Positions 15,001 through 23,300 of a stretch of DNA of 28,876 nucleotides are shown here, piece after piece. Position 1 is the stretch's first letter, and the number at the start of each line of letters is the position of its first letter. The position numbers and the translations under genes are program-made. The stretch comes from a virus: positions 1-28,876 of IMG/VR virus record IMGVR_UViG_3300030105_002229; one strand, written 5' to 3'. Below the pieces are notes generated by a model. It was given only the letters and a program-made list of their open reading frames with translations. It ran no database searches and was not told the origin of the DNA.

Positions 15001-16804
15001 TTCTCCAGATTTTGGTTCTTTTAGTCTTAAAGTAGGGGTAAATAATGAGTCATTAGTATTTACTGAAAATTCTCCGGATATAGATCGGTTTACTGTAGAC
15101 ATTAAAGTTATATCTGATGGAGTTACTTCCTTTTTTACAATTCAAGATTTTTTAGGAAATAGTGATCCTTTTATAAAATCTTATGCCGATTCTATTGTGG
15201 AATCATTTAACCCTATTGTTATACCGGCCAGACCATATACAAATATTAATATTAAAAATGGGGCACAAAACGCGGAGAACCAAACGCAAGATATAATATT
15301 CTTTATGGAAGAGGCTCCTACTGGATGGGTTATTAGTCCAGAAAATGGACAAGTAACGCAAGTTCCTTTTAGCACTACAGAAGGGGTTTATAATTTTTTT
15401 ATAGGCGTTAAAGATGCAAATGGTGTTGGTTCACAATCTTTATCTAACAAAACACCTGTAAAAGTAACAATACGTCCACCATCTGTAAACGATAATATTA
15501 TTCCTTCCACTTGTTTTGTTAAACTTGATAATACAAACCAAGCTGCTGACAATAAATGTATTACTTCAAAAAATAACTTACAACCAGCATCGGGAATTTG
15601 GTATATAGGAAATGGTCCTATAGATGGAGCGCTTTTAGGAAGCATAGATGAAGGAACCAGTCCGTCACAATTTCAGATAGGAACTGAAGGTCACACCAGA
15701 GGAGTATTGTCTTTTACTTATAATTTACATAGAGGCATTGATGATCCCACCGGGGAAAGCATAGATGTGGATATGTTAGTTGATAAAGTAAAATTTTATT
15801 ATAGAATAGCAGGTACCAATAATGGAACTTGGTTGCAACTACCTAGAAAAAATGATACATATAATAATACCAGTACTACAGCTGGTGAAGGTAATGTATC
15901 TCCTGGTATTTCGCCTATAGATTCGGGTTCTAATAGACAAGATTTTCCTTCCAATACTTCAAATGTTGGTTCAAAGTGGCGAGTTCAGGGGTCTCAAGAT
16001 CCTAATACGGGTGAAATAAATAGAATTTATGCAACAGGTATAAGAGTATCGGATTACAATTCATATACTGAAATTGACGAAGGAGCTATTATTGAATATG
16101 CAATATTTATTAAAAATCTTAAGCCTAGCGAAGTAGGGAATGTTTCTAATTTTTCAAAATGTGCTCCTTATGCTTTTATTACTGTAGAAGATATAAACTA
16201 TACAAAATGTTTACCTATAAATGGAGTAAATGGAATTAATGTGGATCAGCCAAAATATGACGGAACTCCCCACTATATTTTTCAATATTTTAGATCAGAT
16301 GAACAACTCTTTGAGAAATGGGCAGAAAAATATCCTGTTTTTAATGATGATGGAACTCCAAAAAACGCTGCATTGTACTCTAATATAGCGCATCCAGAAT
16401 TTATAAATGAATTTTTTACAAACAAACTTTTAAGTGAAATTTATGTACCCACTGCAGAATCAAAGTCTATAAATTACGTTGGTGTTATTCCTGTTCCGCT
16501 AGAATGGACTCCAGCTGACCCAGCCAATGAACCATTTTACTTTCCAGACACAGTATCTGTATATTCTTGGTTTATAAATGGGTATTCTACTCCTGCCGTT
16601 GCTACAACATTAACTTGGTCCGCACTATTGGCAAATGATTTTGATGAAGTTGTTGATGGTAAAAAATTATTTACTTTAGCGGAGAGTGAAACTACAGGAG
16701 TTGGATCTGCTCAAGTAAGTTTTAATGAACCTAACACTGGTGTAAATTTGGAACAGAGATTATTTGGAACTACTAGATTTGGCGTACGCAATAATGTTAC
16801 TTAA
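12092..16804 (+). CDS. Large tail protein, nozzle/stabilisation type, 1570 aa
   Basis: The N-terminus has IKNTFLKSKMNKDLDDRILP followed by NGEYRDALNISVGRSEDND and GALENVIGN (45-53), a 'few mutations, describe the network, compare to the reference' style start seen in tail stabilisation/tubular proteins of the T7 gp12 or P22 gp10 kind. About residues 55-500 contain repeated short strands (IIGIKPDDSSEKIFVFLTNY, HFLYSYNTTNNQYTKLLEGH) that suggest a beta-propeller. Residues about 920-1130 look like Ig/cadherin-type beta domains (for example YNFFIGVKDANGVGSQSL and VKVTIRPP). The rest is strand-rich with scattered cysteines. It should act outside the head as part of the short tail, perhaps also in surface contact. 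The length is far above T7 gp12 (about 790), so extra domains are fused. Confidence 0.75.
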   Translation: MAQEIKNTFLKSKMNKDLDDRILPNGEYRDALNISVGRSEDNDIGALENVIGNSLLTNTELNIPGLNIIGIKPDDSSEKIFVFLTNYTDLNPLNPTPAPANTFHFLYSYNTTNNQYTKLLEGHFLNFSTTNRIIGINLLENLLFWTDNRNQPRKINIDLSAGSNSLFNNQQQRTEDGPYYTEEHQISVAKYNPYQAIKLYKRVELVAIGGAGSYFSVAGDRVTELSKYIGGTVLKRLQTNPISGNDHVTVASVILIGGTTRITVSPALTENITANQEIIIISSNMSNESANTEWPGDPNFLEDRFVRFSYRFKYDDNEYSLMAPFTQIAYIPTQKGFFIQEDEEATYQSTVVQFMKNNVQNVNLSVPLPDAATALARSYKIQEIELLFKEADGTVVKVLESIPVSVVAAQGPYGFYEYEYQSRKPYKTLPEAQTVRVYDKVPIRAFSQETAGNRIIYGNYIDQHTPPDNLNYNCRISQKNTTGRFNNFVEYPNHSVKRNRNYQIGFVLSDKFGRQSPVILSSVDKIGLQEAGIFYSGSSIYSPYDDSMNDTDVMEWVGDSILININSQISSVKNNSTGTPGLYAIQQKDTSSGDGYAVIAGDSIINNTYTFTLNNGFSSNENIPKKGNYLRGKFKDFVLVTNVVEPNSGSYIITTLGQVNSSYLHVEPPVDTVPILRFAYIINDLGWYSYKIVVKQTQQDYYNAYLPGFLDGYPISLKNDDDPPVNIIDFPTGELGKTAHVVLINDNINKIPRDLSEVGPEQKQYRSSVKLYGRVNNFLTLNGEKPFTQQYFPRVGISANAVDHVASTIASALELKFIPIEISNPTALYQLNTNPYIARLATSETGIANPLGIKAEGDKMIPALTIYETAAQESLLPIYWETTSEGLIADLNADVLEDFPGATDLQPSGWALEEDLAPGEIFTRNIYATSAEGNPLINAIITLESITRGTNNPIVITNDGIIDINIPDSTSPDFGSFSLKVGVNNESLVFTENSPDIDRFTVDIKVISDGVTSFFTIQDFLGNSDPFIKSYADSIVESFNPIVIPARPYTNINIKNGAQNAENQTQDIIFFMEEAPTGWVISPENGQVTQVPFSTTEGVYNFFIGVKDANGVGSQSLSNKTPVKVTIRPPSVNDNIIPSTCFVKLDNTNQAADNKCITSKNNLQPASGIWYIGNGPIDGALLGSIDEGTSPSQFQIGTEGHTRGVLSFTYNLHRGIDDPTGESIDVDMLVDKVKFYYRIAGTNNGTWLQLPRKNDTYNNTSTTAGEGNVSPGISPIDSGSNRQDFPSNTSNVGSKWRVQGSQDPNTGEINRIYATGIRVSDYNSYTEIDEGAIIEYAIFIKNLKPSEVGNVSNFSKCAPYAFITVEDINYTKCLPINGVNGINVDQPKYDGTPHYIFQYFRSDEQLFEKWAEKYPVFNDDGTPKNAALYSNIAHPEFINEFFTNKLLSEIYVPTAESKSINYVGVIPVPLEWTPADPANEPFYFPDTVSVYSWFINGYSTPAVATTLTWSALLANDFDEVVDGKKLFTLAESETTGVGSAQVSFNEPNTGVNLEQRLFGTTRFGVRNNVT

Positions 16805-16818
16805 AAAATAAAAAAATT

Positions 16819-18270
16819 ATGTCAGCTACAATAGAACTAAAATACTTTAATACCTTCTGGTTAAAAAGAATACAAGATATATCTTATGCAGAACAAGTGG
16901 TGGGGGGCGTAACATATCCCATATCGCCTACTTTTAATGATCCTCTTGTTCCTGAAAATTTACCACTTACTTTTACTTATAAAAGTAATAACCCTGAGGA
17001 TAAAAACGGACTAGCAACGTTTATTGTAAGTCCTGACGATGACAAAGATTGGTTAATAGAAGAATCCAGAATACGAGGAGGCTATAATAACACATCAGTC
17101 GATTTAGGTGTTAAAGCTTATTTAGTAGAAGAAGAAAATAATCAAACCCATAAAGCTAGCGGATTAATATATTCAGGTATATTTAATTCTAGAACAGGTA
17201 TAAATCAAACTAATCAGTTTTCAGTTGCGGAAGATATTACAAGAACTATAGATCCTGCTAATGGTTCTATTCAAAGACTTTACGCTGAAGATACAAATCT
17301 TATTATATTTCAAGAAAGTAAGGTAAGTAAATCTTTAATAGATAAAGATGCAATATATTCAGCAGAAGGAAATGCTAGTGTTACTAGCCGTAATTTAGTT
17401 ATAGGTCAAAACGTAGCTTTTGGAGGTGAATACGGAATAAGTAAAGATCCTGAATCTTTTGCTGTTAACGGTTATAGAAAGTACTTTACAGATAGAGAAC
17501 AAAATGTAGTTTGTAGGTTGTCTATGGATGGTATAACCATCATATCTAATTATGGAATGATTGATTTTTTTAGAGATAAATTATCTACAGCAAAAGTTAA
17601 CGGAATATTTGGGGGCTGGGATGCTCATAATAAACAATATGTAATATCAATAAGCGAACAGCAAGGATCCAATAGAGAAACAGAATATAATACATTGTCT
17701 TTTGACGAAAGTGCAAAGGGGTGGACTAGTTTATTTAGTTATAAACCAAATCAAATTTTTAGCTTAAATAATAATTTTTATACCACTAAATTAGGGGAAA
17801 TTTATAAGCACTATTCATTTGATAATTCTACTTCTACACATGGTAGGTTTTATGGAATAGGGTATAATTCTAAAGTAACATTTGTTTTTAATGGTGCCCC
17901 TTCTATGATTAAAAACTTTCAAACTATTAATTACGAAGGTGATAATGGTTGGATAATGGAATCTTTTAAAACAGATGTAGACACAGCTTTCCCTATAACA
18001 GCTTCTAATAGGCCTACCACATTAATTGCTATGCAAAATAATTTACTTGTAAATAATTTTAAATTAAAAGAAAATAAATATTATGCAAATTTAGTAAACA
18101 ATAGCCCCTCCTCATTTGGAGAAATTGTTTGGGGAAGTTCTTCCTCTGGACTTAAAGGATTTTATGGAGAGGTAACTATGAAGATAATTAATGAAACTAC
18201 CAATATTAGAAATGCAATAGGTAAAAAAGAATTATTTGCAGTAAGCACAGGATTTGTGCGATCATCTTAA
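16819..18270 (+). CDS. Beta-rich tail protein, 483 aa
   Basis: The product lies 14 bases after the 1570-residue tail gene and is almost wholly strand-rich. It has repeated propeller-like segments: RLYAEDTNLIIFQESKVS, NRKYFTDR-like KYFTDREQNVVCRLSMDG, IFGGWDAHNKQYVISI and FSLNNNFYTTKLGEIYKHYS. The order of a 'read-out' strand, then a Gly-Trp-Asp-type turn, is common in phage tail hub and nozzle proteins. It may complete the structure begun by the preceding protein, with which it is probably co-expressed. No enzyme motif or membrane segment is visible. It could instead be a separate tail-fibre anchor. Confidence 0.72.
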   Translation: MSATIELKYFNTFWLKRIQDISYAEQVVGGVTYPISPTFNDPLVPENLPLTFTYKSNNPEDKNGLATFIVSPDDDKDWLIEESRIRGGYNNTSVDLGVKAYLVEEENNQTHKASGLIYSGIFNSRTGINQTNQFSVAEDITRTIDPANGSIQRLYAEDTNLIIFQESKVSKSLIDKDAIYSAEGNASVTSRNLVIGQNVAFGGEYGISKDPESFAVNGYRKYFTDREQNVVCRLSMDGITIISNYGMIDFFRDKLSTAKVNGIFGGWDAHNKQYVISISEQQGSNRETEYNTLSFDESAKGWTSLFSYKPNQIFSLNNNFYTTKLGEIYKHYSFDNSTSTHGRFYGIGYNSKVTFVFNGAPSMIKNFQTINYEGDNGWIMESFKTDVDTAFPITASNRPTTLIAMQNNLLVNNFKLKENKYYANLVNNSPSSFGEIVWGSSSSGLKGFYGEVTMKIINETTNIRNAIGKKELFAVSTGFVRSS

Positions 18271-18295
18271 ATTAATAAAAATAAAAAATAAAATT

Positions 18296-19066
18296 ATGCC
18301 AAACCCAATAGGATTAGCTATGGCTGGAGTAGGAGTTGTTACCGGCGTTATAGGGATGTTCACAGCAAGCAGCCAAAAAAAAGACGCTGAAAGAGCAGCT
18401 GAGCAAGCTAAAAGAGAAATAACGATGTTTGAAAATTCCCGCGATGAGGTAATTAATCCTTATGCGGGAGCTGTTTCTCAAGCTGACATGATAACTGATT
18501 TGTCTGGTAATTTAACTAACCCATTTGCTGGCTTAGGAGTAGCTACGCAGGCTGCGGAGATCCAGATGGAACAAACAGATATTGCTCTAGCAAATACATT
18601 AGACACGTTAATGGCTACAGGAGCGAGCGCCGGAGGAGCTACAGCGTTAGCTCAAGCTGCTGCTAGAAGTAAAAAAGATGTTTCCGCAAGTATAGAAACT
18701 CAAGAGGTTGCTAACGAAAAATTAAGAGCTCAAGGTGAGCAAAACTTACAACAACGTCAATTGCAAGAACAGCAAAGAGTTCAACAGGGACAAGTTGCAG
18801 AAGAAGGAAGAGTGCAAGCGCTTCAAGGTCAAGGTCTAGCAATACAGCAAGGGGTTCAAGAAGAAAGAAACTACGCTACTTTAGGAAGACTACAGGGACA
18901 AGAAAATCAAGAAAGACAAAATATAGCAGATGCAAACGCTAATTTTAATAGTAGCTTAGGTAATATAACTAGCGGTCTTATGGGGGCAGCTTCTAGCTTT
19001 GCAACACCTGAAGGAAAAGGAAAAGGAAAAGGAAAAGGAAAAGGAAAAGGAAAAGGAAAGAACTGA
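18296..19066 (+). CDS. Ejection/internal virion protein (T7 gp14-like position), Gly-Lys tail
   Basis: ATG at 18296 follows the A/T-rich leader AAAATAAAATT and is preferred over a GTG at 18254 inside the previous gene. The 256-residue product starts with a hydrophobic Gly/Ala/Val segment (residues 3-22, IGLAMAGVGVVTGVIGMF), a plausible membrane-spanning stretch. Most of the rest is Gln/Glu/Ala-rich helix (residues about 25-50 and 130-215), probably coiled coil. It ends with eight Gly-Lys pairs and Asn. N-terminal membrane helix plus long helical part, upstream of a gp15-sized and a giant protein, matches the logic of T7 gp14, which forms the outer-membrane part of the DNA ejection channel. 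Role inferred by analogy. Confidence 0.75.
   Translation: MPNPIGLAMAGVGVVTGVIGMFTASSQKKDAERAAEQAKREITMFENSRDEVINPYAGAVSQADMITDLSGNLTNPFAGLGVATQAAEIQMEQTDIALANTLDTLMATGASAGGATALAQAAARSKKDVSASIETQEVANEKLRAQGEQNLQQRQLQEQQRVQQGQVAEEGRVQALQGQGLAIQQGVQEERNYATLGRLQGQENQERQNIADANANFNSSLGNITSGLMGAASSFATPEGKGKGKGKGKGKGKGKN
19013..19060 (+). repeat. Hexanucleotide repeat (GGAAAA), eight units
   Basis: Seven perfect GGAAAA units (19013-19054) and one GGAAAG unit encode Gly-Lys eight times at the C-terminus of the ejection-type protein. Read in the +1 frame the same DNA encodes Lys-Glu repeats. Gain or loss of a unit would add or remove Gly-Lys without changing the frame. It is a simple-sequence tract prone to polymerase slippage. 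Confidence 0.95.
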
Positions 19067-19106
19067 AAATCTTAACCGAAAATTAGGACTCAAAAAAATT
19101 ATAAAA

Positions 19107-20309
19107 ATGGCAACATACGGAGAATATAAAGTAATTAGCGATAAATCAGCAGCAAATTTGCAGAATACTATAAGCAAAAGTGTTACTGGTAACATAGCTA
19201 AAATTAAAGCTACACAAGAGCGTGTTCAGAAGGAAGGGCGCATGTATGACATTAGAAAAAGAAAACGAAATAAAGAAATTAGCACAGACGTAGCGGAGTT
19301 TGAAAAAAAAGGCAAATCAATAGCTAATGGAATAAACGATAGTTTTAACAAAGAATACAATACTCTATTAACTGAATATAGTGAATATACTGATATATTA
19401 GAAGATCCTAACTCTAATAGAAAGTCAAGACGTAGCGCTATGGAACAATTAGCAACACTAGACAGAGATATACTAGCGGCAAAAGCTAATCAAGAGACTT
19501 ATATTGGAGGAACGGCTATTATGGAAGAAAAGCTAAGTAATTCAGCTGCCATGGGAAGTGATTATGGTTTCGTTAATTTATCAATGGGAGATAATAAAAC
19601 AAATACAGACGGTGGAGTAGCTCAGGATATAGCTAATCAACTAATTGGTAAACCTGGTAAAAATGATGAGTTTATAAGAAATCCCGATGGAAGTATCGAA
19701 GCTACGGGAATGTATCTTGACGCGAATAATAATGAAGTGTCTTATATAACAAAGCTTACTCCTGAACAAGCTAACGATTTTTTAAATAACCCTACTTATA
19801 ACTACATTAAGCCTACTGAAAACGCTGTTAAAAACCTAGAGGGTACGTTTTTAACAAAAAACGGAGCGTTAGTAGAAGACTTTATGCGGGACAGAACAAA
19901 TCAAGTTATAAAAATAAGAGAAGTAGAAGGCGATGGTAGATCTTTTGAAAGAAGAGAAACTAGAACAGTTGTCACGGGTGTTGCAGAAGAAATTGCAGGA
20001 CAAGCGGAAGCACAATATAATGCGTTTATGGCTAATGAAAATAGCATGGCACAGGTGCAAGCTTTAGAAACCATAGGTTTAACCGAAGCTGCTCTGGATT
20101 TATTACAAGATGAGGGTAAATCAATTTCTTTTAAAAAGCTATTTATAGAGCGGATAACCGAACAAATAGATAAAGGTATAATAAATACAAATCCAAAATC
20201 AGGTAAAGGACTTTTTAAAGACGAAAACGGATGGTATTTTGTTGAACAAGTGAGTAAGACTGAAATAACAAAGGGAGTATCAAATGAATTTAATTCAGGT
20301 AAAGAATAA
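19107..20309 (+). CDS. Putative internal virion protein (T7 gp15-like position), 400 aa
   Basis: ATG at 19107 follows AAAAAATTATAAAA. Longer in-frame starts (from 18999) would force translation across the hexanucleotide repeat of the previous gene and are unlikely. The 400-residue product is charged and helical at both ends (ANLQNTISKSVTGNIAKIKA, RYTLLTEYSEYTDILED-like NTLLTEYSEYTDILED and AEEIAGQAEAQYNAFM). The central part is mixed (SDYGFVNLSMGDN, NPDGSIEATGMYLDANNN). No signal peptide, membrane segment or catalytic motif is seen. It stands between the gp14-like gene and the giant gene, where T7 has gp15, a component of the periplasmic ejection tunnel. It is shorter than T7 gp15 (about 747). 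Function is inferred from position only. Confidence 0.75.
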   Translation: MATYGEYKVISDKSAANLQNTISKSVTGNIAKIKATQERVQKEGRMYDIRKRKRNKEISTDVAEFEKKGKSIANGINDSFNKEYNTLLTEYSEYTDILEDPNSNRKSRRSAMEQLATLDRDILAAKANQETYIGGTAIMEEKLSNSAAMGSDYGFVNLSMGDNKTNTDGGVAQDIANQLIGKPGKNDEFIRNPDGSIEATGMYLDANNNEVSYITKLTPEQANDFLNNPTYNYIKPTENAVKNLEGTFLTKNGALVEDFMRDRTNQVIKIREVEGDGRSFERRETRTVVTGVAEEIAGQAEAQYNAFMANENSMAQVQALETIGLTEAALDLLQDEGKSISFKKLFIERITEQIDKGIINTNPKSGKGLFKDENGWYFVEQVSKTEITKGVSNEFNSGKE

Positions 20310-20320
20310 ACACAAGACTA

Positions 20321-23300
20321 ATGAAAAGATATAAAGCAATAGTAGAAGGTGTAGAAGAATTTTTTAACGTTACCCCTGACAGATACGACGATTTTATAGC
20401 AGCGCATCCAGACGCCGTGCTTGTTGAAGGGCTTGAAACTCAAGAAAATATTCAAGAAAAAAAGGTTGCTCAAGACCCAAAAAAAGCAAAAGACTCTGCG
20501 ACCGGTGTGAATGCGGAGTCAAAACCAACAGCACTAGAAAGTACGGAATTTCCATTGGAAGATGGTTTATTGGAATTACCAAATAGAACTACCCCTGTTG
20601 ACGAAACTACTTATTCCGGTTTTGCAAAAGGAGAAAAATACGTAGAATTTATAAGCAAAAACGAAAGCGGACAATCTGTTGTTTCTAGAACAGCTATTGA
20701 AGATATAAATTTAGGTAAATATAAAACTATAGAAGATTTTGTTAATGCTTATGATGCTCCAGGCGTTGCCGGTACAGCCAAAATATTAACTGAACAAGGT
20801 AATTCTTCGGAGGAGGAATTGTTTTTAGTACAAAAGAAAAAGAATCCAAAAACTGACAACAATGATCTTCTTGATAAATTAAGTGAAATAAATCCAGTTA
20901 CAGAAGAAAATAATATAGCGGCAGCTTACTTTGGCATAGCAGACAACAGTATACAAGATGTTGAAAGACCTAAAAAAGTAGTTAACGAAAAAGGCTTAAA
21001 TTACACAACATTTGTAAATGAAGATCGCGATGTTGACGTAAAAAACTTTCTTGGAGAAGAAAAATTTGCTAAATGGGAAATGGCCAGGAATAAAGCTTTA
21101 GTAAAAGGGGTTAAGCTTACTAAAAAAAATATACTTGAATTTATTTCCCCTGGCGACATTCCAGAAGATTTTACTAAAGACTATATTAAAACAAAACAAA
21201 ATAAAGAAGCTGAGGTTAATCTCCGTAATGAAGATTTAACATTAGAACAAAAAGTAAAAAAACAATTAAATTTATTAAGCAAAAAAGGAGACGATAAAGC
21301 ATACAACGCGCTTTCTACCGAATGGGAAAGATCTAAAAAGGATGCAAAAGATTACAAAGCTGCTGGCGGAGGCGATTTATATGGTGATAAAAAATTGTTT
21401 AATGAAGAAGATTCTAGAGTATACAAATCATTTAATACAAGATTTCTTGATCAATATTACGCCAACGAAGGTCAAAAGTTAACTAATATAGTTACAAGCA
21501 GTAATAATGCTGTAAAAAAATTTAATGAAGATATTTTAAAAATAAACGACCAAAGCAAAAAGCTTGAAAAGCAGTTAGAAAACGATATAACTGCGCTTGA
21601 AGAGTTAAAAAAAATAGAAAACCCTACGCAAGATGATGTAAACAAATATAATGATATAGTAAAAAATATTAGAGGCGTTTTAGCTGGAGACAAAGTGGCA
21701 ACTTTGAGTAAAAATATAAATATATTAGCTGCTAGTGAAGAAATATTAAAAATAAACGGTGATATATTACAAGAAAAAATAAAAATCTTTTCAGGGGGAT
21801 CAGAAGGCTCTAAAGACCAAAAATCTGAAAATGAAATAAACGTTGTACTTGACGCTTTAGGTAAAAACTATAGTAAAGTTGATAAATTAGCTCACGTGCT
21901 AGAAGTTGCGTTTATGGGCTCTGGAAGTATGCTTTACAATTCAGCTGTTAAAGGAGTGGTAGATTTGTTAGAGCCTAACAGAAATCCTGAAACAGGAGAA
22001 ATTTCTGAAAATGGATTTGCTCAAGAAGTTTTAGCTTGGCAGAGAATTGCAGCTACTAATAAAGAAAGCTCAGTAAACTATAATCAAGAATTACAAAAAA
22101 AATCAGTAGAAGAATTTCCAATAGCTTTAACATCAGACGATTCTTCTAGCAAAGGAGATTATCTTGTTGATATGCTTATTAACAATGCTCCCTCAATAGC
22201 TGTTGTAGCGGGTAGTATGGGAATTGGATCTATTGCAGCGGCGGGAGTTAGCGGCGTGGCTAGAGCGGTAATCATGAAAAACGCTATGAATGTTGCAATG
22301 GCTCCCTTTTTTGTTATGGAATCAGGTGGACAAATGGCTAATATAGAAATACAACAAAGAGAGTCCACTAAAAACATTGCGGCTTTAGAAAGTATATTAT
22401 TAGATCTTCCTAAAGGAAATACAATAGATAGAAGAAAAATTACAGACCAAATTGCTGACCAAGAAAGAATACAAAACTTGTCTCAAGCTCAAAAAGCATT
22501 TAACAGTTATGCTTTTGGGGGAGTAGCTACTTTTGCTGAAAGGTTTGGTACTTTAAGATTCATGAGGGGATTTGCTGGAATCGCTAAAAATTTATCTGAT
22601 CCTTTGCTTAAAAAATACATGGCTAGTGGATTTAAAAAAGCTTTTATTAAGACGGGCGCAAATCTTACCACTGCAGGGCTAGGGGTTATAGTAGAAAATA
22701 TAGAAGAAACTCTTACTGTTTTAGGTCAAAACTTTTTAGATAATAATGTTTTAGGCGATAACAAAAGCTTAATAGAAGGTCTTGATAAAGAATTTTTTAA
22801 CAATGTCAGCGTAACCTCTTTTGCTATAGGCGGACCCCAAGCTAGTCAAGGGGTATATCAAGCTTTTTCTCAAGAGGTTAAAACAGCAAGAGAATACGCT
22901 GAAGAAGTTAAATTAAGAGATCAGATACAAGGTTTAACTCAGACTTTGAATGCAATGGACGGAAGAACCACTGCTGCTATAAATGTTCAAAAACAAATAG
23001 ATGTTTTAATGAATAAATCTGCTTTGCTAAATACAAGCATAGTCGGTAAATTAAAAAATTTAGATTCAGAAGATATAAACACAGTATTTGAAAATAACAA
23101 CAAAAAAAGACAATTAAAGCAAGCTGCACAAGAAGCTGCAAGTGGAGGCAAGTTAAATCCTGGAACTAAGAAATACATAGAAGAGTTACAAACGCAATTC
23201 AACGATCTTTCTGAAGTTAACGCTAAACTATTGAACAAAGACGTAAAGAAAAACGAACAGGAGTTTAAAGCTGCCGAAATGGGCCCTAGAGCTGCTGCTT

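Noticed and set aside
18254-18295. GTG start 14 codons upstream of the gp14-like gene
   Set aside because: It overlaps the end of the preceding gene. ATG 18296 has a typical A-rich leader and puts the hydrophobic segment at the N-terminus.
18999-19106. Upstream extension of the gp15-like protein with a Lys-Glu repeat
   Set aside because: This is the hexanucleotide repeat of the preceding gene read in another frame. The ATG at 19107 has the usual A/T-rich leader, so the extension is probably not translated.
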